Positions 1 through 7,864 of a stretch of 64,000 nt of DNA are shown one piece after another; the first letter of the stretch is position 1; every line of letters starts with the position of its first letter. This DNA comes from Clostridium punense (GTDB taxonomy: Bacteria > Bacillota > Clostridia > Clostridiales > Clostridiaceae), in NCBI RefSeq assembly GCF_017874425.1, contig NZ_JAGGLL010000019.1, positions 1 to 64,000 of the forward strand, written 5' to 3'. The notes under the pieces are model-generated. The model was not told the DNA's origin. It saw only the letters and a list, made by a program, of their open reading frames with translations, and searched no databases. Both the position numbers and the translations under genes were made by a program.

Positions 1-1
1 C

Positions 2-76
2 CTACAAAAGCGCAAAATTAATGATAGGGCTTTAGAGGTAATTAATTCCTTAATTCACTTAGATGAAGTAAGTTAA
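2..76 (+). CDS. C-terminal end of a gene cut by the window edge
   Basis: An open frame enters from the left edge and stops at TAA 74-76, giving a 24-residue tail ending in HLDEVS. A small hairpin with a T-rich tail follows at 92-120, which supports this as the true end of a gene. The tail is too short to identify the protein, and the call rests only on the open frame and the terminator. Confidence 0.4.
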   Translation, partial: LQKRKINDRALEVINSLIHLDEVS

Positions 77-91
77 TTTTGTTGTAAAGTG

Positions 92-120
92 GTGTTAATA
101 ACCATTAACACAATATTTTT
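92..120 (+). terminator. Weak intrinsic terminator
   Basis: Perfect 8-bp arms (GTGTTAAT / ATTAACAC) with a 4-nt loop are followed by a T-rich stretch, just after the stop codon at 74-76. Confidence 0.4.
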
Positions 121-334
121 AGCTTATTAACTATGTTAATAAGTTGAAAAATCTATTTTTAGTTAAATTATTATAACCCCTTAAAATCAAAGGCTTTCAA
201 GATTATTTCAAGATATAAAACAGTAATTTTATTTAAAAAATTTCACATAAACCTCCTCATTTTTAAACAAAATAACAGAATTTAATTGTTGCTTAAATTT
301 CTGAGATAATGGGAGTATCTGTAAGTAATAACAG

Positions 335-363
335 CTTATTGCTATATAATGTATAGTAATAAG
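335..363. promoter_or_regulatory. Inverted repeat upstream of the secreted-protein promoter
   Basis: Two 12-bp arms (335-346 and 352-363) separated by 5 bp match at 11 of 12 positions. The repeat ends 12 bp before the proposed -35 box, a position typical of an operator. No regulator gene is nearby. A transcript hairpin is the alternative reading. Confidence 0.35.
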
Positions 364-375
364 GTATTTTAATAC

Positions 376-404
376 TTGTCCATCTTTTTAATGATTTGTA
401 TAAT
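376..404 (+). promoter_or_regulatory. Sigma-A-type promoter for the secreted protein
   Basis: TTGTCC (376-381) and TATAAT (399-404) are separated by 17 bp. Transcription would start near 411, leaving a leader of about 30 nt that contains an AAAGGA ribosome binding site. Confidence 0.5.
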
Positions 405-442
405 TTTAGTAAAATACCAATTATAGAAAGGATGTTATAATT

Positions 443-907
443 ATGAAACATTTAGTAAAATTATTTAGTGTATTAACACTAGCAATAGGCATACTTTTAT
501 CTATGCCTGTAACAAATGCAAATGCAGCACCAGCTGCACCTGGTGTATATTACTTTGGTGTAGATGGAATGGCAACTCAAGAAGCATTCAATAAAGGTAA
601 GTTCATTCAATACCCTGGTAACAAAATTGAGGCTTCTGGACCAATATACATTAAAGTTAAACAACTAGGATATGGCAGTAGATTTATTAATGTGGATAAG
701 GTATCAACTGATTTTAAAGAAGTTAACAGAGAAGCTATAACAGAATATAGCTCTTATGGCACAGTGGTTATTGGCTGGTACATTACTTATAAAGTTGATA
801 ACTTAGCTGATGGAACCCATAACATTGAATTAGGTTGCATTGGTAACATGGGTAAAGTTATAAGAACTAATGTTACCTTTAATAAAATTGCTCCTATAAC
901 TCCATAG
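443..907 (+). CDS. Small secreted protein of unknown function
   Basis: This 154-residue protein has a classical signal peptide: a Lys-containing N-terminus, a hydrophobic core at about residues 7-20, and an A-N-A cleavage motif at 26-28. The mature part of roughly 125 residues has only one Cys and no domain I recognise. It is rich in Val, Ile, Thr and Tyr in alternating patterns, as in a beta-sandwich exported protein. An AAAGGA ribosome binding site and a promoter at 376-404 precede it, and a hairpin terminator follows, so it is probably monocistronic. The function is unknown. Confidence 0.8.
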   Translation: MKHLVKLFSVLTLAIGILLSMPVTNANAAPAAPGVYYFGVDGMATQEAFNKGKFIQYPGNKIEASGPIYIKVKQLGYGSRFINVDKVSTDFKEVNREAITEYSSYGTVVIGWYITYKVDNLADGTHNIELGCIGNMGKVIRTNVTFNKIAPITP

Positions 908-926
908 CTGAAAATAGACAATAAAT

Positions 927-966
927 ATATAGCACAATCAAATATATTTATTAGGTTGTGCTATAT
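927..966 (+). terminator. Intrinsic terminator after the secreted protein
   Basis: Perfect 11-bp arms (ATATAGCACAA at 927-937 and its complement at 956-966) close an 18-nt loop. The following sequence is only moderately T-rich. Confidence 0.55.
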
Positions 967-1060
967 CTTCTAATAAATAATTAAAATTTAATATATCATA
1001 AATTTCAGCTAAAATGTTAATCAGAAGTTTATAATATTCAAAACGGGGAGGTAATACATA

Positions 1061-1600
1061 GTGAATATAACATCAAATAGTGTTGGTCTAAACAATTATT
1101 CAACCAATTTATTAAATATGAAAAATAATAAGTCAATTAACAAAAATATTAATATCCAGGTAAGTTACAAATCAGCTCTAGAGGAAAAAAAAATAAGTGA
1201 AGAGGAAGATGCAATACTCTATGAGCTTTATAAATCAGATCATTCTCTTCATACAGCTTTTACCTTTGAAGAGTGTAAGAAAGCTATAGTATCCTTTCCT
1301 CCGCCAACAGCACCAGGGTCAGTACGCAGAGCCTGGAGAGAAAAATGGGAAAGTGCCACTCCTGAGGTTAAAAAGGCTATGAGAAGTTTTGACTCTGTTT
1401 ATAGTGCTTTTTTAATGCATAATGAAGAGTATAATGGCAATATGCCAAATGATTTAAATGGTTATTTTAAGTTTATGGGTACTATGAAGGGGTATATACA
1501 GAATCACTATTATAATGTTCCTGGAGTAAGTCATGAATTTTATGAAAGTCTTATGAATTTAACTAGTGGATTTGAAACAGAATTGATGAAGTATTTATAA
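1061..1600 (+). CDS. Uncharacterized protein, copy 1 of a tandem pair
   Basis: This 179-residue soluble protein uses a GTG start behind an excellent GGGGAGG site. It has no signal peptide or membrane segment. The N-terminal 40 residues are rich in Asn, Ser and Lys and look disordered. A charged helical segment follows (about 40-85), then an aromatic-rich C-terminal domain containing SFPPPTAPGSVRRAWREKW near residues 78-96. Copy 2 at 1872 is nearly identical over the C-terminal 100 residues but differs at about residues 52-75. I do not recognise the family. Confidence 0.75.
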   Translation: MNITSNSVGLNNYSTNLLNMKNNKSINKNINIQVSYKSALEEKKISEEEDAILYELYKSDHSLHTAFTFEECKKAIVSFPPPTAPGSVRRAWREKWESATPEVKKAMRSFDSVYSAFLMHNEEYNGNMPNDLNGYFKFMGTMKGYIQNHYYNVPGVSHEFYESLMNLTSGFETELMKYL

Positions 1601-1743
1601 AATCTATTGGATTAGTGTGTGACCAATTATCTTATTGTCCATTATTATTAATTATGGTTTTAATAAAGAAGCTGATGACACAACTAATATCAAAATAATT
1701 GTTAAACTTCTAATTATATAAAAAATATAGATTCACAAATTAG

Positions 1744-1780
1744 GATGGTATACTTCATTTATTAAGTAATGCCATCTTTT
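1744..1780 (+). terminator. Intrinsic terminator of copy 1
   Basis: GATGGTAT pairs with ATGCCATC across a 17-nt loop and is followed by TTTT. The equivalent hairpin follows copy 2 at 2570. Confidence 0.6.
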
Positions 1781-1800
1781 CTAAGGATTAACTAAACTTT

Positions 1801-1850
1801 AAATAATACAAACTTTGGCTAGGATTATTATACCTAAGTTTGTGTTATTT
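1801..1850 (+). promoter_or_regulatory. Hairpin just before the ribosome binding site of copy 2
   Basis: Fifteen-bp arms (1801-1815 and 1836-1850, one G-T pair) enclose a 20-nt loop. They end 5 nt before the GGGGAGG site of the second duplicate. Copy 1 has no such hairpin. It could be a protein-binding leader or an operator. No poly-T follows, so it is not a normal terminator. Confidence 0.4.
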
Positions 1851-1871
1851 AAAACGGGGAGGTAATACATA

Positions 1872-2411
1872 GTGAATATAACGTCAAATAGTGTTGGTCT
1901 AAACAATTATTCAACCAATTTATTAAATATGAAAAATAATAAGCCAATTAATAAAAATATTAATGTCCAGGTAATTTACAAATCAGCTCTAGAGGAAAAA
2001 AAAATAAGTGAAGAGGAAGATGCAAAACTCTTTGAACTTTATACCGTTAGCCATGCTGCTCATGCAAATTGTACTTTTGAAGAGTTTAAAAACAGTATAG
2101 TATCCTTTCCTCCGCCAACAGCACCAGGATCAGTACGCAGAGCCTGGAGAGAAAAATGGGAAAGTGCCACTCCTGAAGTTAAAGAGGCTATGAGAAGTTT
2201 TAGCTCTGTGTATAGTGCTTTTTTAATGCATAACGAGGAATATAATGGCAATATGCCAAATGATTTAAATGGTTATTTAAAGTTTATGGGTACTATGAAG
2301 GGGTATATACAGAATCACTATTATAATGTTCCTGGAGTAAGTCATGAATTTTATGAAAGTCTTATGAATTTAACTAGTGGATTTGAAACAGAATTGATGA
2401 AGTATTTATAA
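1872..2411 (+). CDS. Uncharacterized protein, copy 2 of a tandem pair
   Basis: This is the 179-residue paralog of the protein at 1061, with the same GTG start, the same GGGGAGG site and the same length. Differences cluster in residues 50-75, where copy 2 reads LFELYTVSHAAHANCTFEEF. The C-terminal half differs at only a few positions. This suggests either diversifying change in the central segment or gene conversion of the rest. A 15-bp hairpin upstream and a terminator downstream suggest separate transcription. The function is unknown. Confidence 0.75.
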   Translation: MNITSNSVGLNNYSTNLLNMKNNKPINKNINVQVIYKSALEEKKISEEEDAKLFELYTVSHAAHANCTFEEFKNSIVSFPPPTAPGSVRRAWREKWESATPEVKEAMRSFSSVYSAFLMHNEEYNGNMPNDLNGYLKFMGTMKGYIQNHYYNVPGVSHEFYESLMNLTSGFETELMKYL

Positions 2412-2569
2412 AATCTATTGGATTAGTGTGTGACCAATTATCTTATTGTCCATTACTACTAATTATTGTTTTAATGAAAAAGCTGATGGTAAAACTAATA
2501 CTCAAAAATTATTTATTTACTAATCAACTTTCTACATCTAAGTAGTTGGCAAATGTAGATTCACAAATT

Positions 2570-2610
2570 AAGATGGCATACTTAATTTATTGAGTTATGC
2601 CATCTTTTAT
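2570..2610 (+). terminator. Intrinsic terminator of copy 2
   Basis: Perfect 10-bp arms AAGATGGCAT / ATGCCATCTT are followed by TTTAT. The hairpin lies between the duplicated genes and the convergent minus-strand gene at 2642, so it may serve both strands. Confidence 0.65.
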
Positions 2611-2641
2611 GGAAAAATAAAATCTCAACGTATTTCATACC

Positions 2642-3418
2642 TTAGTACTTCCACCTGAAGTGCCCTACAAGTTCTACACCTTGAAAAATATAGGGGCATT
2701 CTGCAGCACTAGGTGTTGTATTATGAATTATATAAGGCACTCCTTTGCTATTTCTCTTATCTGATACTATAGCAACATGTTCATAGGGTTTTAGCATAAC
2801 AATGATATCCCCCGGCTGCCACTCTTTAAGATTTTCTGGATCATTAGGTTTCATTTCTGTGGTTAAAGAAATTGCATGCTGCTGAAAGAACACCAGCTGA
2901 TTAGGTACTCTTCTAAAATCAATATTGGGATCCTCTTTACCATCAATTCTCCAATATTTATCCTTGTTCTTCTTTATATCCTCATCAATAAGCTTCTTTA
3001 AATTAACATTAATGCCTTCAAAGCCTCTCCAGATCACATCAGTGCACACACCTTCACCCTCTGGTGGATATCCACCTACATAGTAAGCATCCTTATACTT
3101 TGTCTTATTTTCTGCTTCTTTTCTTGCAGCTTGAACAATATCTAATGGGTCAGGTATTCCATTATTATTTTTATCTACCTTAGAATATTCCTCAGAAACT
3201 TCAACTCTTTTTCCAATATGAAGTTCATTTTCAAGCCACCAAATAGTATTTCCAGTTCTTCCAATAACAAAATTTCTAAAAGGTCTTACTAAAATAAAAA
3301 TGGTAGTAAAAATAAATATTGCAATGAAGAATAAAATTCCAATTCTTTTAAACACTCTCTTTATAGCACTATCCCTACTTACTCTTTTAACATAGTATTT
3401 GCCTCTGTATTTGCCCAC
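2642..3418 (-). CDS. Membrane-anchored DUF1287 family protein
   Basis: This 258-residue protein has a basic N-terminus, one membrane helix at about residues 27-46 and an extracellular C-terminal domain. The domain matches the DUF1287 pattern: GEGVCTDVIWRGF, then D-F-R-R-V-P-N, then WQPGDIIV and HVAIVSD. This layout resembles NlpC/P60-type cysteine hydrolases, with a Cys and a His as likely catalytic residues. I chose GTG at 3418 because an AGGGGGAG site sits just upstream. A longer frame opens at 3484 without a comparable site. A wall-associated role is an inference. Confidence 0.8.
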   Translation of the reverse strand: MGKYRGKYYVKRVSRDSAIKRVFKRIGILFFIAIFIFTTIFILVRPFRNFVIGRTGNTIWWLENELHIGKRVEVSEEYSKVDKNNNGIPDPLDIVQAARKEAENKTKYKDAYYVGGYPPEGEGVCTDVIWRGFEGINVNLKKLIDEDIKKNKDKYWRIDGKEDPNIDFRRVPNQLVFFQQHAISLTTEMKPNDPENLKEWQPGDIIVMLKPYEHVAIVSDKRNSKGVPYIIHNTTPSAAECPYIFQGVELVGHFRWKY

Positions 3419-3621
3419 AGTACTCCCCCTTGTATTATAGATTTTGTATGGTTGTCTATATATTATGACAAGTTCATGGAACAAATGCGTATATTTCCAT
3501 AGTTTTTAAGCTAGTTCAGCAATCTAAAGCTTTTAAGTAAAACCTAAACTTAATACATTAAAGATTATAGAGTTTTTATAAATTAAAAGTTAAATTCTTT
3601 ATGTAATAAAATATTCTACAA

Positions 3622-3642
3622 GCAAACCTTTTATAGGTTTGC
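3622..3642 (-). terminator. Possible terminator after the S8 protease
   Basis: Seven-bp arms GCAAACC / GGTTTGC surround a 7-nt loop. On the minus strand a loosely T-rich stretch follows, downstream of the protease gene. Confidence 0.4.
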
Positions 3643-3723
3643 CTATAGAATAAGCCTTGATTTCCTTATATGTTTTAAATATTCTTATTGAAAAGATACT
3701 GATATACACAGTATGATTTTTTG

Positions 3724-4953
3724 TCAACTAAGTGTTTTAATTTTTTCTATCAAATCTACTGGACTTATAACATGTTTTAATTCATATTTTTGTGACTTGT
3801 ACTCAACTTCAATTGGTTTACTTGTTTCTATTACAGTTTTCCAAAAAACCTCAGGTGTAATCTTATCATTTGCATCATAAGCTAATACATATAATCCAGA
3901 GATATATGGAACTACCCAACTAAATGCACCATATCTATGAAAAGTATACTCATCATTGTAGTTTGGTCCTGCAACAGTTCTAGAATCCATTGGGAAATGT
4001 ACGTATCCTGTATCCCATTCTAAAAATTGCTCTGGAGTATTTTTTGAAAAAACTGATCCTTCCCAAAACTTACCTGCTACATATGATGAGGTTTCATTAG
4101 GGTTATCTACTGGGAATCTTCCTAATCCCGAAAACTTGAATCCATGTGTTCTAGATAATGATGTAGAAATAACAAATATGCCTTCTTTACTAGCTTTGTC
4201 TACAGCTTCTAAAAACTCCTTATATCCTTTATCTTCTTGAGAGCATCCCATAGACATAGAAATAACTTTTATTTTCTTATTATCTGGTAATTCATTATTT
4301 AGATTTATTACTTTATCTATTGCATTTGCCACTTTTTCAAAATCCATGCGTGAATTACCCGCTTTATCTAGATAAGTATTATTAATTGCAAAATAATATA
4401 TATCAGCTTTAGGTGCTACCCCTACAGTCTTACCTGCAGCGATTGATGTTACAGCTGGTCCATGCATGAGATTATCGGTCCTTGGATTATATAACTCTTC
4501 GTAATGTTTTATTCTATCCTGGTAATCTTCATGCTTATTTTTTAAAGGTGAATCTAATATTGCTATACCTATATTTTTCCCAGTAATCCCTTGCTTATGA
4601 AGCTTTTTAATATCAAGTCCTGGGTCTTTCCCCATATTTAATATTTCTTTTGGATTATAATCCTTTGGCATTTTATCTTTAGTTGGCCATTTAGTTGTAG
4701 TATCAAAGTAGGCATGAAATAGATCTTTGCTTCTATCATTTATATCTAGCTCTGATAAATCTTTCCCCTTTAAGTCAACTTGGTTCAACCTAACATGTAG
4801 CGGATCTGGGAGATTCTCATCAAAGGCAGGCAACTCATAAGATTTACTCAAGAAGGTTGAAACTTCTTTCTCCTTTGAAATCTTATTACTAAAAAAATAT
4901 CCACTCCATAGTAAAATAATTATAGTTATTGATAACAATATATACTTTTTCAT
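3724..4953 (-). CDS. Subtilisin-like (S8) serine protease, membrane-anchored or secreted
   Basis: This 409-residue protein starts with a signal-anchor helix (about residues 4-21) without a lipobox. The S8 triad is visible: Asp134 in GIAILDS, His164 in MHGPAVTSIAAG, and Ser345 in AFSWVVPYISG, the counterpart of the usual GTSMAAP. The Asp and Ser motifs are both divergent, and I could not place the usual oxyanion-hole Asn with certainty. Residues 30-120 may be a prodomain or linker. An AGAGG site precedes the ATG. The substrate is unknown. It belongs to a group with separate terminators rather than a clear operon. Confidence 0.85.
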   Translation of the reverse strand: MKKYILLSITIIILLWSGYFFSNKISKEKEVSTFLSKSYELPAFDENLPDPLHVRLNQVDLKGKDLSELDINDRSKDLFHAYFDTTTKWPTKDKMPKDYNPKEILNMGKDPGLDIKKLHKQGITGKNIGIAILDSPLKNKHEDYQDRIKHYEELYNPRTDNLMHGPAVTSIAAGKTVGVAPKADIYYFAINNTYLDKAGNSRMDFEKVANAIDKVINLNNELPDNKKIKVISMSMGCSQEDKGYKEFLEAVDKASKEGIFVISTSLSRTHGFKFSGLGRFPVDNPNETSSYVAGKFWEGSVFSKNTPEQFLEWDTGYVHFPMDSRTVAGPNYNDEYTFHRYGAFSWVVPYISGLYVLAYDANDKITPEVFWKTVIETSKPIEVEYKSQKYELKHVISPVDLIEKIKTLS

Positions 4954-4991
4954 AAACCTCTATCCCCTTACAACACTACATATTTGTAATA

Positions 4992-5168
4992 AGGCATCTT
5001 CAAGAAATAAATAAGTCAATCTGCTCGTCTATTTTGTGCTATACTGCTTCAACAAAACCCTTTGATAGCCCCACTATCTGCGGAACCTGTTTCCTTGTCT
5101 GCACAGGCTTGCTTGTGAACACAAAATAGCCTTCACATCTTTCACTTGTTATTTATTTTCAGATGCCT
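4992..5168. repeat. MITE-like repeat family 1, full-length copy a
   Basis: This 177-bp non-coding element has terminal inverted repeats of about 25 bp, starting AGGCATCTTC and ending GATGCCT. The copy at 12914-13089 is its reverse complement over the whole length, with roughly three quarters of positions shared by eye. It holds no open frame and internal short inverted repeats suggest a folded transcript. It fills most of the 442-bp gap between the protease and anti-sigma genes. Confidence 0.8.
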
Positions 5169-5395
5169 AAAGAATGTAATGGTTAACCATAAAAGTGAAC
5201 TAAACTCAATCTGATTGATAAGTGTAAAATGATAAATTAAAGGAACTAATTAGCTACTTTGGGGCATAGAAATATTTCTTAGTGTAAAATCTAGTTGTGT
5301 TTCCCACCCTCTTAATGTTTTAAGATATCTTTTGAAAATTACTTCTAGAGAATTTCTTTTACATATAAATTTCTATTATGAAGAATCATATTTTT

Positions 5396-6214
5396 TTACT
5401 TTTTCTCATTAGTAGCAAATTTGTTCATTAAATCTTGTATAATGTTATGTTCTTCTTCTAATAAGTAAAATTCCTTATCTTTATTTATATTTCCAGTGTA
5501 CTTTTGTAATATAATAGTTTTTTCCTTGAAGCCCTTTGCTTCATAGCCATAATACTCGTATTTTACTTTTTCATATTGTATATTAATTTTGAATATAGGA
5601 CTATCTAAATCAAGGTTAGGTGTAAATGGCTTCAGAGTTATCCACATAGTTCTTTCCTCTATTTTATCAATTTCTCTATTTATCTCTTGTGAATTTATCC
5701 TATCACTTTCAGTAAATTTATAATCGTATAATATTAGATTTATATTTGCTGCCTTAACCATATCCTTACTTAGTATAAACCGTTCCCCTAATTCAGCCTC
5801 TTTACTGCTATTATTTGCTGCCGGAGAAATATTCCCTTGTTTAATTGCATTAGCAGTATTAATGCCCTTAATGAATGAACCTATATATTTATTGCTTAAA
5901 ACCCCAGTTGTAACCATAATAGTAACCATAGCTACAGCTGCAAATTTATAAATCTCCTTTTTGTTTATGACAAATCTATTTAAATGCCAATAATTCTTCT
6001 TAGAATATTTATGCTTATCAATACTTTCCATTACCTTACTTGAAACATCTATGCTTATATCATTCTCTTCTTCTAAGCCTTCTAAAAGCTTAAAAGTATT
6101 GTAAGTTTCTCTGCAGCTATCACAATGATTTATATGTTCTTCAAATATTAATTCTTCTTCATCTGACAAGATGTTATCTATATACTTAAACAATATATCT
6201 GTATTACAATTCAC
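5396..6214 (-). CDS. Anti-sigma factor with zinc-finger and membrane helix
   Basis: This 272-residue protein begins with a zf-HC2-type anti-sigma domain carrying the H-x3-C-x2-C motif (His27, Cys31, Cys34). A membrane helix follows near residues 90-110, then an extracytoplasmic domain of about 150 residues that I do not recognise. It overlaps the ECF sigma gene by 11 bp, and its GTG start sits behind GGGAG inside the sigma reading frame, so the two are translationally coupled. It presumably holds the sigma factor inactive at the membrane until an external signal is sensed. Confidence 0.9.
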   Translation of the reverse strand: MNCNTDILFKYIDNILSDEEELIFEEHINHCDSCRETYNTFKLLEGLEEENDISIDVSSKVMESIDKHKYSKKNYWHLNRFVINKKEIYKFAAVAMVTIMVTTGVLSNKYIGSFIKGINTANAIKQGNISPAANNSSKEAELGERFILSKDMVKAANINLILYDYKFTESDRINSQEINREIDKIEERTMWITLKPFTPNLDLDSPIFKINIQYEKVKYEYYGYEAKGFKEKTIILQKYTGNINKDKEFYLLEEEHNIIQDLMNKFATNEKK

Positions 6215-6782
6215 TTAAAACACTCCCTTCAATTGTATTGCTACTTCTGGTATTGCAGAGCTTTTTCCTTGCTCTATAGACCTTCATTTTTGCGGATTCT
6301 TCACTAACTCCGAGAACTTTACCTATCTCTTTATAAGAAAACCCTCTAACATATTTTAAGATTATGGCATTTTTTTGCTCTAAGGTTAATCCCTCTAGAA
6401 GCTTTAGTACTTCTAGCTTTTTCTCTTTTAAACTTAATGCCTCTTCAGGAATGTCTCTTTCACTGCACTTAATACTCATCATTGCTTCTTCTTTTTCTAA
6501 CTCGAAAACCTTTTTCTTTTTAAAGTTATCATTTAAAGTATTAACAGCTATTTTAAATAACCAAGTAGAAAAGTTAGCTTTTCTCTCAAAGGTATATAGC
6601 TTATTGTAAGCTTTTATAAATACCTCTTGAGTTATATCCTCAGCATCTTCCTTACTTAAAGTAATTTTATATAAATAGTTATAAATTACTCCCTGATGCT
6701 TTTTAATTAGTATCTCAAAGGCCTGGCATTCACCTGCCAAAACCTTTTCTATTAAGGTTTCATCAGTAACCAAATTCATCAC
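6204..6782 (-). CDS. ECF-type RNA polymerase sigma factor
   Basis: This 192-residue protein has sigma-70 region 2 (about 10-85, including DITQEVFIKAYNKL and the promoter-melting segment NFSTWLFKIAVNTL). Region 4 follows, with a helix-turn-helix (about 125-175, GFSYKEIGKVLGVSEESAKM). There is no region 1 or 3, the hallmark of ECF sigmas. AGGA precedes a pair of adjacent ATG codons (6782 and 6779), and either could be used. It is co-transcribed with its anti-sigma factor. The target promoter and stimulus cannot be told from the sequence. Confidence 0.92.
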   Translation of the reverse strand: MMNLVTDETLIEKVLAGECQAFEILIKKHQGVIYNYLYKITLSKEDAEDITQEVFIKAYNKLYTFERKANFSTWLFKIAVNTLNDNFKKKKVFELEKEEAMMSIKCSERDIPEEALSLKEKKLEVLKLLEGLTLEQKNAIILKYVRGFSYKEIGKVLGVSEESAKMKVYRARKKLCNTRSSNTIEGSVLSEL

Positions 6783-7316
6783 CGTCCTAAATATAATTAG
6801 TTATGTTATAAGAAAACATTTTCATATTTCCTTTTATAGTTTTGAATCCATAGATTCATTTTTAAAAGTTTATTCCTCAATAAACTATATAAATAAGCTC
6901 TAAATAAAATTTAATTATACTAAACAAATCAAATAGGAAGCTAAGCTGCTCAGTAATTCAAGTATAAACTGATATTGATTTTAATTATTTTAAAGCCTTT
7001 TCCAATTTGCTTGTTGGGACATATAGGAGGCACTTTACAATTTTACTTATAATGAATTACGCCCTTAGCTTCCTTTGCGAGCTTCAAACTTTACTAATTA
7101 GTGTTTTTTAAAAGCCCATAGCATTCTGTGAAATAATTAATATAGCTTTATGTGCTAAATTTGATTAATTATTTTTCTTAATGCTCTTTACACTTCTTAG
7201 ACGAAGGAAATTATAAAAAAGTAACGGAAATTTGTAAAGTTTATGTAATCTTCTCAAATACTTGTACAATTTTACATTAATTGCATAGTTTTAGTATATA
7301 TGAAAAAACTATAGCT
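6783..7316. other. Intergenic region between divergent genes
   Basis: This roughly 530-bp AT-rich region must hold the promoters of the sigma operon (minus) and the membrane protein (plus). I see no confident promoter, terminator, RNA gene or repeat in it. Confidence 0.4.
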
Positions 7317-7739
7317 ATGGGAAAAAGATTTATTATTTACGGACTTGCTGGTTTTTGTGTAGAGGTTTTATGGACTGGTTTATTTTCCATGCTAAGCGGT
7401 GATGTAAAACTCACTGGTCATACTTATATATGGATGTTCCCCATATATGGTCTTGCAGTATTTCTCGAACCTGTCCATAACAGGATAAGACATCTTCCAC
7501 TTATTTTTAGAGGAGGGTTGTATATGCTATTAATTCTTGCAGCGGAATTTGTTACTGGTATGCTGCTTAAATATACTATAGGTGTCTGTCCTTGGGATTA
7601 CTCATCTAAGCCTCTTCAAATTTACGGAGTAATCACACTGGCTTACGGTCCAGCGTGGTTTGTAGCAGGCCTGTTATTCGAAAAATTTCACGATATGCTC
7701 CTTATGGTTCAGCGCAGTATAAGTGAATCAAAGGCATAA
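7317..7739 (+). CDS. Putative ABC-transporter type IV (CmpB-like) membrane protein
   Basis: About 140 residues with four predicted membrane helices. The pattern KRFIIYGLAGFCVEVLWTG, then PIYGLAVFLEP, then CPWDYS, then the final LAYGPAWFVAGLLFE fits the CmpB-like family (PF06541), annotated as an ABC transporter type IV permease. No ATPase is adjacent. The start is uncertain: ATG 7317 matches where the family usually begins, while a TTG at 7281 would add 12 residues, and neither has a good ribosome binding site. Confidence 0.75.
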   Translation: MGKRFIIYGLAGFCVEVLWTGLFSMLSGDVKLTGHTYIWMFPIYGLAVFLEPVHNRIRHLPLIFRGGLYMLLILAAEFVTGMLLKYTIGVCPWDYSSKPLQIYGVITLAYGPAWFVAGLLFEKFHDMLLMVQRSISESKA

Positions 7740-7778
7740 AAAATAAGCTTTAATACAAAGTTTATTTTCTCCTAAAAA

Positions 7779-7835
7779 AGCCCTAGATAACTTTAGCTTT
7801 TCTAATCTAATAGAAATCTAATGTGTTCTAGGGCT
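7779..7835. terminator. Bidirectional terminator between convergent genes
   Basis: AGCCCTAGA (7779-7787) pairs with TCTAGGGCT (7827-7835) around a loop that contains a smaller stem. It lies between the plus-strand membrane gene and the minus-strand methyltransferase. Its poly-U tracts are modest. Confidence 0.5.
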
Positions 7836-7839
7836 AATG

Positions 7840-7864
7840 AACTTATTTGTTTTTGAAGATGCCT
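7840..7864. repeat. MITE-like repeat family 1, isolated terminal half (copy e)
   Basis: These 25 bp are identical to the right end of copy c (8832-8856), in the same orientation. The last base is the first base of the complement of the methyltransferase stop codon. Together with copy c it brackets the methyltransferase gene as direct repeats 992 bp apart. Confidence 0.65.

Larger units (their letters stand above)
1040..2610 (+). repeat. Tandem duplication of an ~0.8-kb gene unit
   Basis: Two copies of one unit lie 811 bp apart (start codons 1061 and 1872). The copied block runs from the ribosome binding site through the 179-codon gene to a GATGGYAT / ATGCCATC terminator. Coding and immediate 3' sequences are close to identical. 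The sequences upstream of the two ribosome binding sites differ. Confidence 0.85.

Noticed and set aside
2060-2251. Minus-strand reading frame inside the second duplicate gene
   Set aside because: Antisense to a well-supported gene with strong start signals, and no signals of its own.
7053-7112. A 19-codon reading frame upstream of the CmpB-like gene
   Set aside because: The nearest AGGAGG is about 20 nt too far upstream, and the peptide resembles nothing.
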